Source: Methylophilaceae bacterium (GTDB lineage: Bacteria > Pseudomonadota > Gammaproteobacteria > Burkholderiales > Methylophilaceae). From it: 64,000 bases of DNA. The DNA lies in NCBI GenBank assembly GCA_905339275.1, contig CAJPFK010000015.1:106676-170675 (forward strand), written 5' to 3'. A program made the position numbers and the translations under genes. The notes below the pieces were generated by a model. That model was not told the origin of the DNA and made no database searches. It saw only the letters and a program-made list of their open reading frames with translations. Below, in pieces: positions 17,511 through 26,164 of the stretch. Within the stretch, counting starts at the first letter, position 1. Each line of letters starts with the position of its first letter.

Positions 17511-17586
17511 GGCCAGGTAGCTCAGTTGGTAGAGCAGCGGATTGAAAATCCGCGTGTCGACGGTTCGATTCCGCCCCTGGCCACCA
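17511..17586 (+). tRNA. tRNA-Phe (GAA)
   Basis: A 76-nt cloverleaf with acceptor stem GGCCAGG/CCTGGCC, anticodon loop TTGAAAA (anticodon GAA), T-arm GGTTCGATTCC and an encoded CCA end. It is intact. Its 3' 45 bases are the left attachment site of integrated element 1. Confidence 0.98.
17542..17586 (+). repeat. left attachment repeat of element 1 (tRNA-Phe 3' end)
   Basis: 45 bases from the anticodon loop to the CCA end, repeated exactly at 20727-20771. The tRNA is kept whole on this side, as is usual when an integrase uses a tRNA gene as its target. Confidence 0.95.
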
Positions 17587-17621
17587 ATGAATATCAAGGC
17601 TTGCAGAAATGCAGGCCTTTT

Positions 17622-18644
17622 TCATTTAGCAGGTTGCGTAGCCAAATCGTAGCCGGATATAAAACTTTCCAATCGCCCTGTTGCACCCTGTAACGCATCA
17701 GGTGCCAAATGCGCGTAGCGCTCGACCATCGCCGTTGTTTTCCATCCACCCAAGCGTTGCAGCTCGTGCGTTGGTGTTCCAGCTTGACGGTGCCAAGTTG
17801 CCCACGTGTGCCGCAAATCATGCCAGCGAAAATCTTCAATGCCCGCACGTTTCAATGCATTCTTCCATGCACGGGTATTCACAGACGCAATCGGTTTTCC
17901 TCGATAGGTAAATACCCGTATCGGATGTTTGCCTAATTGCTTTTTTAATATCGCCAGCATGCTGGCCGTGAGGTTCAAGGGAATCGGTTGTTTGTTCTTG
18001 GATTTGTCCGCAGGTATGCAAGCATAGCCTTTATCTAAATCTATCCATGACCATTGCAACCCCAACAGGTTAGCTTGACGTAGACCAGACATGAGCGCGA
18101 ATAACACAATATCGCGTTGATGTTCTGGTAACTCTTCAAGCAGCCTAATGACTTGTTCAGGCGTTAAAGCCCGCTCACGCCCCCTTGGCTCTTGGTACAG
18201 CTTGATTTTTGGTACTTTATCCAGCCATTCCCACACATCACGCGCACGAATCAGAATAGACCGGATTAATGCCAGATAACGGTTTACAGTAGATTTGCTG
18301 GCTTCGTTTAGCTTGGCCAACCTGATTTCATCAATCCTGGATAGCGTAATGGCATCCAAAGTTATATCAGACAGGTAAGCATCAAGCCATTTCAGCTTGG
18401 CAATATCATCCTTGTGCGTGCGTTTATCTGCTGTTTCTTGCAGCCAGCGTTCAACTGCTTGCCACCAATAACGTTGAGGTTTGACGCCTAAACGTGATTG
18501 TTCCCACATTTCGGCCTTTAATCTGTCGTGGTACTCCTGCGCCTTGGTTTTGTCGGTTGTGCCTGTACTGCGTTCAACCTTGACGCCATTAACAATGATT
18601 TTCAGCCAGTAATACGATGAATCCTTACGACGAAAAAGAGACAT
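17622..18644 (-). CDS. tyrosine recombinase / integrase of element 1
   Basis: Phage-type integrase of 340 residues. It has an N-terminal arm domain (about 1-55), a SAM-like core-binding domain (about 60-150, KSTVNRYLALIRSIL) and a catalytic domain with the expected Arg (LMSGLRQANLLGLQW), His-x-x-Arg (FRWHDLRHTWATW), the LGGW variant that replaces the second His, and the nucleophile Tyr in VERYAHL. ATG 18644 has an AAGGAG ribosome site; the longer frame to 18713 lacks one. Its 3' end lies next to tRNA-Phe, the target site. Confidence 0.94.
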   Translation of the reverse strand: MSLFRRKDSSYYWLKIIVNGVKVERSTGTTDKTKAQEYHDRLKAEMWEQSRLGVKPQRYWWQAVERWLQETADKRTHKDDIAKLKWLDAYLSDITLDAITLSRIDEIRLAKLNEASKSTVNRYLALIRSILIRARDVWEWLDKVPKIKLYQEPRGRERALTPEQVIRLLEELPEHQRDIVLFALMSGLRQANLLGLQWSWIDLDKGYACIPADKSKNKQPIPLNLTASMLAILKKQLGKHPIRVFTYRGKPIASVNTRAWKNALKRAGIEDFRWHDLRHTWATWHRQAGTPTHELQRLGGWKTTAMVERYAHLAPDALQGATGRLESFISGYDLATQPAK

Positions 18645-18654
18645 AATTAACTCC

Positions 18655-19071
18655 TTATGCTCCTTGCATCGTTCGCATGGATGATTCTGCCACGGGTTCC
18701 GAGTTGACCACAAGCTCCACAGCCTCGCCTTTGGCGACCTGCCGCGCTACGCGTGCGTGGCGTGCGCCACTTCGCGCGGCAGGCTTTGGGCTATGGATTT
18801 GTGGACAATCGGAAAGGCCAAGCGCGGCATAGTAAGCCCGTTTTGATGCAATACCAGATGCCGTAACAGGCATACCCGGATACAAATGCACAGGCGGTAC
18901 TTTTGCTTCGGTGTAACGGTTGCGGATACAAGCAATCAGATCATCTTCAATGAACACCCATTTCCCCGCCACCTTCGCCGCTGGTATCTCGCCGCTATTG
19001 GCTTTTACCGACAAGGTGACGTAATGCATATGCAGAAAAGCCGCCGCTTGTTTGAGATTAAGAATTTTCAT
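18655..19071 (-). CDS. helix-turn-helix protein, probable excisionase/regulator
   Basis: A 138-residue protein whose first 55 residues fit the excisionase or MerR-like winged helix (LKQAAAFLHMHYVTLSVKANSGEIPAAKVAGKWVF broken over two helices and a wing). The C-terminal half is basic and Arg/Ala-rich (AARSGARHARVARQVAKG). It overlaps the end of rep by 14 bases and ends 10 bases before integrase, so rep, this gene and integrase form one transcript. Directionality factor for the integrase is the likely role; control of rep is possible. Confidence 0.75.
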   Translation of the reverse strand: MKILNLKQAAAFLHMHYVTLSVKANSGEIPAAKVAGKWVFIEDDLIACIRNRYTEAKVPPVHLYPGMPVTASGIASKRAYYAALGLSDCPQIHSPKPAARSGARHARVARQVAKGEAVELVVNSEPVAESSMRTMQGA

Positions 19072-20068
19072 TTAACCCCCCGTCAAAATATCGGGGTAAG
19101 TGCGCGGCATAACTGGATAGCCTTTTGGGGATGCCCTCACGTTTCAAGTCATTAACCACCGCAAAGGCATCGCCGCCATGTTGTTGCATCATGACGTTGA
19201 TTAACATTCCCCCCATCTGACGGAGGTGATGCACTGCACTATCCAGTGTGATTTTAACGGACTTGCTGATGGTCTTGATTTTCTGCTGCACGGCAGATAA
19301 ATAATTCAGGCAGGGGTAGCAGTCTGAAAGGTAATTGGCAGGGCTAACCAACACATCCCAAGGAATGATTCTGCCCTTGTCTTTCAGCTCGACTTCTGCC
19401 CGAACCCAAGGGCTTGTTACATCCCCTAGCTGCTTGCCTTTTTCATAGATTCGCAGGAGCTTGCCGGAGCCTCTTTGACCGACATACAGGGTTTTGCCAT
19501 CACCACTGTCTAAATCATCTATTAAACGGCCTTTAACTGCGGTTGGCCCTTGGCGTGCACCATTTTTACTGAACAGACCATCACGCAACCATTGAAGCCC
19601 GCGTTCAATGTTCAGCACTTGACCCGTCATATCATCATGCGCCAGATCAACACGTGTGATTTTTTTGGCGTTCTGCTCGCACCAGAGTTTTAAGCCAACC
19701 CAATCGGTAATCATGGCGCAGGTCTGTGCATTGAGTTGAATCGTTGCCGTACCGCGCTGGCTTTCGCCACCATGTGCAATCAAGCCCAGGTCAGATTTTG
19801 GTAAATCGGCGTGCGTGATGGTGTGGCACACTTTGTAACCATACCAGCCCTTGCCGGTAGGAGTCAGGACAAGACGGGGTATAAATCGCCGTAGCGCTTG
19901 AACCAGCCAGTCAAGATGTTGAGTATCGCTGAGGGTGACGGTAAAGCCCAGCCAGTCAATGTGTGCTGTTTGCGGGCTAGGGGATTGAATGGATTTCGAG
20001 GGGAAATAGTTTCCCCCCGTAGTTACTACTCGGGGGGCAGGTGGAACGGCAGCAGGGGTGGCAAGCAT
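19058..20068 (-). CDS. rolling-circle replication initiator (Rep_trans/RstA-like) of element 1
   Basis: A 336-residue replication initiation factor. Family motifs seen: HIDWLGFTVTLSD near 38-50, ITRVDLAHDDMTG near 137, TLYVGQRGSGKLLRIYEKGKQLG near 193-215 (the Y-x-G and RIYEK segments carry the candidate catalytic tyrosines) and WVRAEVELKDKGRIIPWDVL near 222. This is the type found in pT181-like plasmids and in filamentous-phage RstA-like proteins. It is clearly related to the Rep at 49987-51132. The 5' coding region contains a G/C hairpin that may be the nick origin. Confidence 0.88.
   Translation of the reverse strand: MLATPAAVPPAPRVVTTGGNYFPSKSIQSPSPQTAHIDWLGFTVTLSDTQHLDWLVQALRRFIPRLVLTPTGKGWYGYKVCHTITHADLPKSDLGLIAHGGESQRGTATIQLNAQTCAMITDWVGLKLWCEQNAKKITRVDLAHDDMTGQVLNIERGLQWLRDGLFSKNGARQGPTAVKGRLIDDLDSGDGKTLYVGQRGSGKLLRIYEKGKQLGDVTSPWVRAEVELKDKGRIIPWDVLVSPANYLSDCYPCLNYLSAVQQKIKTISKSVKITLDSAVHHLRQMGGMLINVMMQQHGGDAFAVVNDLKREGIPKRLSSYAAHLPRYFDGGLNENS
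20013..20037 (-). other. candidate nick-origin hairpin inside rep of element 1
   Basis: On the rep strand: CCCCCCG, loop AGTAGTAACTA, CGGGGGG, followed by GGAAACTATTTCC, a second small hairpin. The stem is perfect over 7 bp. It lies about 30 bases into rep. Element 2 has a matching structure at the same place with a shared GGTAAnTA-like loop and GGGGGGAAA tail, which fits a rolling-circle double-strand origin placed within its own rep gene, as known for pT181-type plasmids. Confidence 0.6.
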
Positions 20069-20383
20069 CGCAACTCTCCAAAATGGTTATGGAGAGCAGA
20101 CGCGCAGTAATAGCTAGGCCACTCTCCGAATAAAAGTAATTTCGCTCATTATCTTCTTCACCTTAAATTCACCTATTGAGTCTGCTAGCTCTATCCTGTC
20201 CGTATCAGGTACCAATATCTACCGGAGCGATGTATTGCCGAATATCTCAAATTTAAAAATAGTTGTCAATAGTGCCAGAATCGCCACCCTGTCAGCTACT
20301 TTGTCACCATTGAAAAGCTTGATGTTGTGCTCCGTCCGGCGCACGCTGGGCGCTTGCGGCGGGCGGTGCTCACATCAAGCATG
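20069..20383. other. intergenic region of element 1
   Basis: A 315-base stretch between rep and the small gene with no reading frame I can support. The left two-thirds is AT-rich and probably holds the rep promoter; near 20338-20370 there is a GC-rich patch (GGCGCACGCTGGGCGCTTGCGGCG) without an obvious hairpin and T-run. Confidence 0.5.
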
Positions 20384-20590
20384 CTATGCATCATAAGTCT
20401 TGAAGGTCAGGTTCATCAAATCACCTATAGTCATTTGTGGATGCTTTGCCATCGCTGCATGAACCGTTGATATGCCAATCTTCATGAGCCAGTCAGCAAC
20501 AAATTCAATATCTTGCGTATTGAGTGTGCACGGATAGAGTGCACGTATTTTTATTTCTGTAGCAGAATCTAAACTAATAGCGGTTTGCAT
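20384..20590 (-). CDS. small protein of element 1, function unknown
   Basis: A 68-residue soluble protein (start MQTAISLDSATEIKI; contains LYPCTLNTQDIEFVADWLMKIG and HPQMTIGDLMNLTF). I do not recognise a family. The ATG at 20590 has AGGAAAG six bases upstream and is preferred over the one at 20605. An 8-bp palindrome lies just upstream, as expected for a regulated first gene. It could be a repressor, a replication accessory or cargo; nothing in the sequence decides. Confidence 0.55.
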   Translation of the reverse strand: MQTAISLDSATEIKIRALYPCTLNTQDIEFVADWLMKIGISTVHAAMAKHPQMTIGDLMNLTFKTYDA

Positions 20591-20617
20591 AAGCTTTCCT
20601 AACATCGCTAAAACGTA

Positions 20618-20637
20618 GCTACAGTGTTCTGTAGCTC
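20618..20637. promoter_or_regulatory. operator-like palindrome upstream of the small element-1 gene
   Basis: AGCTACAG, four-base spacer TGTT, CTGTAGCT: perfect 8-bp arms placed 28-47 bases upstream of the start at 20590. A third GTAGCTA copy follows near 20655. The position suits an operator controlling the leftward transcript. Confidence 0.55.
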
Positions 20638-20726
20638 GTTGATTTATGCTATTCGTAGCTAACCCTTGAATAAGGCGAACGATGCAAGGTGTTGTTTACA
20701 AATAACTTTCAACTACGATTGAAAAG

Positions 20727-20771
20727 TTGAAAATCCGCGTGTCGACGGTTCGATTCCGCCCCTGGCCACCA
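20727..20771 (+). repeat. right attachment repeat of element 1
   Basis: Exact 45-bp copy of the tRNA-Phe 3' end (17542-17586), ending in CCACCA. The arms TTTCAACT (20708-20715) and AGTTGAAA (20725-20732) form an inverted pair across its left edge and may be integrase core sites. From here to the next gene at 20933 (about 160 bases) is chromosomal spacer without a recognisable gene. Confidence 0.95.
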
Positions 20772-20932
20772 GATACCCCTGCCAGCACAAACAGCCTGGC
20801 GCAAGCAATGCAAATGAACCATCCCGCCATTGCCCAATCATAAATTCTGACATCCCCATGGCTTCCGGGAAGCCTGCTTGCAGTGACCCCTTGAGCCATA
20901 ACAACCAGCTCCGGCCCATCAAGGAGGATCTG

Positions 20933-21298
20933 ATGAAAACGATTACCCCGACCAGAGTTCCCGCGTATTGCAGCGCCCTGTTACTGATCTTTTTACATGC
21001 AGGGCCAGCCTCGGCTGCAACCGACATCGCCCCTGCAGAGTCTACCGACCCCGCCGAGTTGCCGAACGTGGTGCCAAGCAAGCTGGAGAATGCCGATTCA
21101 GCCTTTGCCAAGCTCGATGTCGGCAAAAAAGGCTATCTTACCCGTACCGATACCCAGGTCCTGAGCGGTTTTGAGCAGCCATTCCAGACACATGACAAGA
21201 ATCATGATGGCAAACTCACGCCCGATGAATTCATGCGGAGCTGGGAAACGTATACCGGCATTCCCAGCAAACCAGAGAATTTCCAGCGCACAAAATAA
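20933..21298 (+). CDS. exported EF-hand domain protein
   Basis: A 121-residue protein with a signal peptide (basic start, hydrophobic SALLLIFLHAG, cleavage near PASAAT at 29/30). A canonical calcium loop DKNHDGKLTPDEF is at 88-100 and a degenerate one (LDVGKKGYLTRTD) at 61-73, so it is a paired EF-hand with one likely active site, acting in the periplasm. AAGGAGG precedes the ATG. It starts a run of five small plus-strand genes, though its link to the sulfur genes behind it is only positional. Confidence 0.82.
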   Translation: MKTITPTRVPAYCSALLLIFLHAGPASAATDIAPAESTDPAELPNVVPSKLENADSAFAKLDVGKKGYLTRTDTQVLSGFEQPFQTHDKNHDGKLTPDEFMRSWETYTGIPSKPENFQRTK

Positions 21299-21397
21299 TC
21301 CCCGTGCTGCGAGCGCAATATCCTGTGCCTGCGTGCTCCGGTCTCTGGCATAATAAGATTTTAATATTCAAGCCCTTTGGGCATTTCAGGGATCAGG

Positions 21398-21721
21398 ATG
21401 CAAGGCTACAACGAGATTGAAGCGAACGAGTTGTTCGACATGATGGCCAATGAAAAATTACTGCTGGTAGATGTCCGCAACGACGATGAAGTTGCACGCG
21501 GCATGATTTCCGGCGCGCAACACCTGCCGCTGGCGATGGTTCCGGTCAAGTTCGAATCTCTCAACAGCGACCAGGCACTGGTTTTCTATTGCCACAGCGG
21601 TATACGCTCCGCCCAGGCTGCTGCATTCGTCGCCAGCAAGGGGCGGCGCCAGGTATTCAATCTGCGCGGCGGCGTCCTGGCCTGGGGCAAGGCCGGCTAC
21701 TCCTTCCAGCCCAAAGGTTAA
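21398..21721 (+). CDS. single-domain rhodanese (sulfurtransferase)
   Basis: Transfers sulfane sulfur through a cysteine persulfide. It is 107 residues, one rhodanese domain, with VDVRNDDEVARGMISGAQHLPL at 25-45 and the active loop CHSGIR starting at Cys65, then a C-terminal FNLRGGVLAWGKAGY typical of the GlpE/PspE type. No signal peptide, so cytoplasmic. It is followed 13 bases later by a TusA-like carrier, its plausible partner. Confidence 0.92.
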   Translation: MQGYNEIEANELFDMMANEKLLLVDVRNDDEVARGMISGAQHLPLAMVPVKFESLNSDQALVFYCHSGIRSAQAAAFVASKGRRQVFNLRGGVLAWGKAGYSFQPKG

Positions 21722-21734
21722 GCGAGGAACCACT

Positions 21735-21968
21735 ATGGATTTTGACAAGGAACTTGATGCACGCGGCCTCAACTGCCCATTGCCTATCCTGCGCTGCAAA
21801 AAGGCACTGGCTGAAGTCGAAAATGGCCAGGTATTGAAAGTGATGGCGACCGACCCCGGTTCGGTTAAGGACTTTCAGGCATTCTGCAAACAGACCGGCC
21901 ATGAATTGCTGCTACTTGAAGAAATGGAAAAGGAATTCATTTTCCATATCAAGAAGCGCGCGGCTTGA
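21735..21968 (+). CDS. tusA: TusA-family sulfur carrier protein
   Basis: A 77-residue sulfur carrier with the invariant CPxP motif (LNCPLPILR, persulfide Cys14) and the typical ending GHELLLLEEMEKEFIFHIKK. TusA-like proteins accept sulfur from rhodaneses or cysteine desulfurases and pass it to DsrE-type proteins or to tRNA thiolation. Both neighbours here (rhodanese before, DsrE2 after) fit such a relay. True TusA of the tRNA pathway cannot be separated from TusA-like carriers by sequence reading alone. Confidence 0.88.
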   Translation: MDFDKELDARGLNCPLPILRCKKALAEVENGQVLKVMATDPGSVKDFQAFCKQTGHELLLLEEMEKEFIFHIKKRAA

Positions 21969-21979
21969 GATAGCCTCCC

Positions 21980-22447
21980 ATGGCCAAAAAACTTGCACTG
22001 ATCGCCTCCAAAGGCACCCTGGATTGGGCCTATCCGCCTTTTATCCTGGCTTCAACCGCCGCCGCGCTGGATTATGAGGTGCAGATTTTTTTCACCTTCT
22101 ACGGCCTCACCTTGCTGAAAAAAGACATCAGCGACCTCAAGGTCTCCCCGCTCGGCAACCCCGGCATGCCGATGCCCGTACCCATGCCTAACCTTGTGCA
22201 GATGATTCCAGGCATGGAGTCGATGGCAACGATGATGATGAAGCAGAAAATCGCCAGCAAGGGCATTGCCTCGGTCGAGGATTTACGTAGCGCCTGCCTG
22301 GAATCCGGCGTCAAGCTGATTGCCTGCCAGATGACGGTCGATCTGTTCGATTTCAACCCGGAAGATTTCGTCGAAGGCATCGAGTTCGGCGGCGCCGCTA
22401 CCTTTTTCGAGTTTGCCGGGCAGTCCGACGTCAATCTGTTTATCTGA
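21980..22447 (+). CDS. DsrE2-family (DsrE/F/H-like) sulfurtransferase
   Basis: A 155-residue protein of the DsrE2A type: ALIASKGTLDWAYPPFILASTAAA, IFFTFYGLTLL and the conserved NPGMPMPVPMPN followed by a Met-rich hydrophobic segment (about 75-95) that may touch the membrane. Cysteines in LRSACLESG and LIACQMTVDLF are the candidate persulfide sites. Such proteins cluster with tusA and rhodanese in sulfur-oxidising or sulfur-trafficking operons, exactly as here. Confidence 0.88.
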   Translation: MAKKLALIASKGTLDWAYPPFILASTAAALDYEVQIFFTFYGLTLLKKDISDLKVSPLGNPGMPMPVPMPNLVQMIPGMESMATMMMKQKIASKGIASVEDLRSACLESGVKLIACQMTVDLFDFNPEDFVEGIEFGGAATFFEFAGQSDVNLFI

Positions 22448-22471
22448 TACGGATAAATAAAAGGAGCTTGT

Positions 22472-22951
22472 ATGACCCAGACCGGCGAATCACGCCCGCC
22501 ATTGCCGCCTTTCACTGCAGAAACCGCCGCCCGGAAAGTACGGATGGCGGAAGATGCCTGGAACAGCCGCGACCCGGCGCGAGTTGCGTTGGCGTATACC
22601 GTCGATAGCCGCTGGCGCAACCGCGCCGAGTTCATCACCGGCCGCGAGGAAATCGTGCAGTTTCTGACACGCAAGTGGAACAGGGAACTCGATTATCGAC
22701 TTATCAAGGAATTGTGGGCATGCACCGGCAACCGGATTGCCGTGCGTTTCGCCTATGAATGGCATGACGATGCCGGCAACTGGTTCCGCGCCTACGGCAA
22801 CGAAAACTGGCAATTCAGCCCGGAGGGCTTGATGGAATACCGCCATGCCTCCATCAACGACCTGCCGATCAAGGAATCGGAACGTAAATTCGACTGGCCT
22901 TTGGGCAGACGGCCGGATGATTATCCCAGCCTCAGCGAACTGGGCCTGTAA
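22472..22951 (+). CDS. DUF1348 / NTF2-like protein
   Basis: A 159-residue protein of the NTF2-like cone fold, recognisable as DUF1348: [58 protein letters not shown], and the ending [18 protein letters not shown]. The cavity of this fold can bind small ligands, but no activity is established for the family. It ends the plus-strand operon and converges on valS, with about 210 bases between. Confidence 0.85.
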   Translation: MTQTGESRPPLPPFTAETAARKVRMAEDAWNSRDPARVALAYTVDSRWRNRAEFITGREEIVQFLTRKWNRELDYRLIKELWACTGNRIAVRFAYEWHDDAGNWFRAYGNENWQFSPEGLMEYRHASINDLPIKESERKFDWPLGRRPDDYPSLSELGL

Positions 22952-23045
22952 CTCCCCACCAACCGTAGCGCCTCGTGCCGCATGCACAATGCGCGGATAC
23001 CGGCAGAACCTTCAGCGATTATGCCCCGGTGCTGGGCTGCTGTAG

Positions 23046-23078
23046 ATTCCGGGTTCATTCTGAAGGATGCCCCGGAAT
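23046..23078. repeat. short inverted repeat between convergent genes
   Basis: ATTCCGGG (23046-23053) and CCCGGAAT (23071-23078) enclose 17 bases in the gap between the NTF2-like gene and valS. It has the look of a dispersed REP-type hairpin; there is no T-run, so I do not call it a terminator. Confidence 0.5.
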
Positions 23079-23161
23079 GACATGAGATTGGAGACCTTCC
23101 TTGCAGCTTTGGCACTCGCGGCAGTAAGCGTAATTAGCGCTCACTACCGCGTATTTGCGCC

Positions 23162-26113
23162 CTATTTGAGCTTGGCGAGCTGCGCGCGCAATTTTTCCAG
23201 CGTCGCGGTAAAGTCCGCCAGCCGCGCTTTTTCCTGCTCTACCACAGCCACTGGCGCACGTGCGACGAAGCCTTCGTTGCCGAGCTTGGCCTGCGCCTTG
23301 GCAACCTCGCCCTCGACCCGGGTGATTTCCTTGCCCAGGCGCTCTTTCTCGGCAGCCACGTCGATCTCGATTTTCAGCATGAGCCGGAAATCGCCGGCAA
23401 GGGCCACTGGTGCATCGGCCTCCGGCAACTCGTTCACGATTTCAACCTCAGCCAGCTTGGCCAATGCCTTCAGGTACGGCGCGTGAGCCCGCAGCTTTTC
23501 CACTGCGCCGGCGGCGATCAACGGCACGCGCTGTGCCGGGGAAATGTTCATCTCGCCGCGCAGGCTACGGCAGGCATCGACGGCCTGCTTGAGGGTGGCG
23601 ACCCAGGCTTCCGATTCGGTATCGATCTTCTGTGGCTGGCTCCTGGGATAGGACTCCAGCATGATGCTGGGGCCGGTTCTGCCGCTAATGGGGCCAACCG
23701 TCTGCCAGAGCTCTTCCGTAATGAACGGGATGATGGGGTGCGCCAGGCGCAGGATGGTCTCCAGCACGCGCAGCAGGGTACGGCGGCTCGCACGCTTCTG
23801 CGCGTCGCTTCCGCTTTGAAGTTGTACCTTAGCCAACTCCAGATACCAGTCGCAGTATTCATCCCAGACAAATTCGTAGATGGCCTTGGCGGCAAGGTCG
23901 AAGCGGTAATCGGCAAAAGCCTTTTCAACTTCGGCTTCGGTGCGCTGTAGTTGTGAAACGATCCAGCGGTCGGCCTGCGAGAAATGCAGATAGCCTTCCG
24001 GGCCGCAGTCGGCATTACATTCACCCAGCCCGCAATCCTGGCCTTCGCAGTTCATCAGCACGAAGCGCGTGGCGTTCCACAGCTTGTTGCAGAAATTGCG
24101 GTAGCCTTCGCAGCGGTTCAGGTCGAACTTGATGTCGCGGCCGGGGCTGGCAAGCGAGGCGAACGTGAAGCGCAGCGCATCGGTACCGAATGCGGGGATG
24201 CCTTCCGGGAATTCCTTGCGCGTGCGTTTTTCGATCTGCTCTGCCTGCTTCGGATTCATGAGCCCGGTGGTGCGCTTCTGAATCAGGTCGTCCAGGCCGA
24301 TGCCGTCGATCAGGTCGATCGGGTCGAGCACGTTGCCCTTGGACTTGGACATTTTCTGGCCTTCGGCATCGCGGATCAGGCCATGCACATAGACATGCCT
24401 GAACGGAATCCTGCCGGTAAGGTGCTGGGTCATCATGACCATGCGCGCCACCCAGAAGAAGATGATGTCGAACCCGGTCACCAGCACCGAAGACGGCAGG
24501 TATTGCTGCAACAACTGATTCTGCGCATCCTTTTCAGGGTCGCCTGTCCAGTCCAGCGTCGAGAAAGGCCACAAGGCTGACGAATACCAAGTATCCAGCA
24601 CGTCGTCGTCACGCTTCAAACCTCTGCTTTTTAGTGATTCGAATGTATCTTCTTCAATGTCGGTTTTGCTTAGATGAGCCAACATATCTTCGAATTGTTT
24701 GACTGCCTCAGCTTCACTATGGACAACATAAACATTTCCGAAGGCGTCGTACCAAGCAGGAATCTGATGCCCCCACCAAAGCTGGCGCGAGATACACCAG
24801 TCCTGGATATTGTTGAGCCACTGGTTGTAGGTGTTGACCCAGTTTTCCGGCACGAACTTGATCTCGCCGGAGGCGACAACTTCCAGCGCCTTTTGCGTGA
24901 TGCTCTTGCCGTCAGCCGAAGGCTTGCTCATGGCGACGAACCACTGGTCGGTGAGCATGGGCTCGATAACGACGCCGGTACGGTCACCGCGCGGCACCTT
25001 GAGTTTGTGTTTCTCGGTTTTTTCCAGATAGCCTTGGGCTTCGAGATCAGCCACGATCTGCTTGCGTGCGGCAAAACGCTCCAAGCCAATTAAATTTTTT
25101 GGCAAATCAATGGAAGCCTTACCGGAACCATCAGCAGCAACCACCTCGGCTGTCGAAGGTATGAATCCTTTAAGGTCGAGAACAATTACCTTATCTAGCT
25201 GATGGCGTTGCCCCACCGCATAGTCGTTGAAATCGTGCGCAGGCGTCACCTTGACCACACCGGTACCGAACTCGCGGTCTACGTAGTCATCGGCAATGAT
25301 GGGCAGCTCACGATCGCACAGCGGCAGTTTGACGGTCTTGCCGATCAGGTGCCTGTAGCGCTCGTCTTCCGGGTGCACCATGACGGCAACGTCGCCCAGC
25401 ATGGTTTCCGGGCGCGTGGTGGCAACAGTCAGATGGCCGGAACCGTCCACCAGCGGGTAATTGATATGCCACAGGTGGCCGTCTTCTTCTTCCTGTACCA
25501 CCTCCAGGTCGGAGACGGCGGTACCCAGCTTCACATCCCAGTTCACCAGCCGCTTGCCGCGGTAGATCAGGCCTTCGTTATAGAGCCTGACAAAGGTTTC
25601 GGTCACGGTTCTGGACAGGCCCTCATCCATGGTGAAGCGCTCGCGGCTCCAGTCCGGCGAGGTGCCGAGACGGCGCATCTGCCGGGTGATGGTGTTACCC
25701 GAGTATTCTTTCCATTCCCAGACTTTTTCCAGGAATTTCTCGCGGCCCAGGTCGTGACGACTGATGCCTTGCGCATCGAGCTGGCGCTCGACCACGATCT
25801 GCGTGGCGATGCCGGCATGGTCGGTGCCCGGTTGCCACAGGGTGTTGTCGCCGCGCATGCGGTGGTAGCGCGTCAACGTATCCATGATGGTCTGGTTGAA
25901 GCCATGCCCCATGTGCAGCGTGCCGGTCACATTGGGCGGCGGCAGCAGGATGCAGAAGTTATCCTGTTTGACAGGGTCAACACCTGCGGCATAGTAACCG
26001 CGACTCTCCCAGAACTGGTACCAGCGGTTTTCTATATCCTTGGGATCGAACGATTTTGCCAGCGATTGCGCGGGTACTTTCGGGATATCGGTTTGTATAT
26101 TTTCAGCGCTCAT
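23162..26113 (-). CDS. valS: valyl-tRNA synthetase
   Basis: Class I synthetase that charges tRNA-Val and edits threonine. It is 983 residues, with the HIGH-type motif [18 protein letters not shown] near 57, a CP1 editing insertion (about 210-350), [26 protein letters not shown] near 560, an anticodon-binding domain and a C-terminal coiled coil (about 905-983). A short Cys-rich insertion ([15 protein letters not shown], about 703-717) is less usual. Two stretches (24600-24720 and 25090-25200) are AT-richer than the rest and fall in variable parts of the protein. It ends a leftward gene run photolyase-like, lemA, GIDE, valS. Confidence 0.97.
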   Translation of the reverse strand: MSAENIQTDIPKVPAQSLAKSFDPKDIENRWYQFWESRGYYAAGVDPVKQDNFCILLPPPNVTGTLHMGHGFNQTIMDTLTRYHRMRGDNTLWQPGTDHAGIATQIVVERQLDAQGISRHDLGREKFLEKVWEWKEYSGNTITRQMRRLGTSPDWSRERFTMDEGLSRTVTETFVRLYNEGLIYRGKRLVNWDVKLGTAVSDLEVVQEEEDGHLWHINYPLVDGSGHLTVATTRPETMLGDVAVMVHPEDERYRHLIGKTVKLPLCDRELPIIADDYVDREFGTGVVKVTPAHDFNDYAVGQRHQLDKVIVLDLKGFIPSTAEVVAADGSGKASIDLPKNLIGLERFAARKQIVADLEAQGYLEKTEKHKLKVPRGDRTGVVIEPMLTDQWFVAMSKPSADGKSITQKALEVVASGEIKFVPENWVNTYNQWLNNIQDWCISRQLWWGHQIPAWYDAFGNVYVVHSEAEAVKQFEDMLAHLSKTDIEEDTFESLKSRGLKRDDDVLDTWYSSALWPFSTLDWTGDPEKDAQNQLLQQYLPSSVLVTGFDIIFFWVARMVMMTQHLTGRIPFRHVYVHGLIRDAEGQKMSKSKGNVLDPIDLIDGIGLDDLIQKRTTGLMNPKQAEQIEKRTRKEFPEGIPAFGTDALRFTFASLASPGRDIKFDLNRCEGYRNFCNKLWNATRFVLMNCEGQDCGLGECNADCGPEGYLHFSQADRWIVSQLQRTEAEVEKAFADYRFDLAAKAIYEFVWDEYCDWYLELAKVQLQSGSDAQKRASRRTLLRVLETILRLAHPIIPFITEELWQTVGPISGRTGPSIMLESYPRSQPQKIDTESEAWVATLKQAVDACRSLRGEMNISPAQRVPLIAAGAVEKLRAHAPYLKALAKLAEVEIVNELPEADAPVALAGDFRLMLKIEIDVAAEKERLGKEITRVEGEVAKAQAKLGNEGFVARAPVAVVEQEKARLADFTATLEKLRAQLAKLK

Positions 26114-26164
26114 AGGGGCGGAATTCTACCACAGCGCCCGCGATGCATGGCCTTTGGCGAAGCT

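Larger units (their letters stand above)
17587..20771. mobile_element. integrated element 1 (about 3.2 kb, tRNA-Phe site)
   Basis: Bounded by the tRNA-Phe 3' end and an exact 45-bp direct repeat. It contains, reading away from the tRNA, a tyrosine integrase, a helix-turn-helix protein, a rolling-circle type Rep and one small gene, all on the minus strand. There is no relaxase, coat, or packaging gene, so it is either an integrated rolling-circle plasmid or a satellite that borrows functions from a helper such as a filamentous phage. Element 2 near 48-53 kb has the same plan and a homologous Rep. Confidence 0.9.

Noticed and set aside
20696..21126. Frames reading from the right attachment repeat (element 1) into the EF-hand gene
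   Set aside because: They cross the tRNA-derived repeat and run antisense to a gene with a good start and signal peptide.
23046..23078. valS terminator
   Set aside because: The hairpin lacks a T-run; kept only as a short repeat.
24600..25200. Recombination tract in valS (AT-richer patches)
   Set aside because: The patches fall in variable insertions of the protein and the frame is intact, so relaxed codon choice explains them without transfer.
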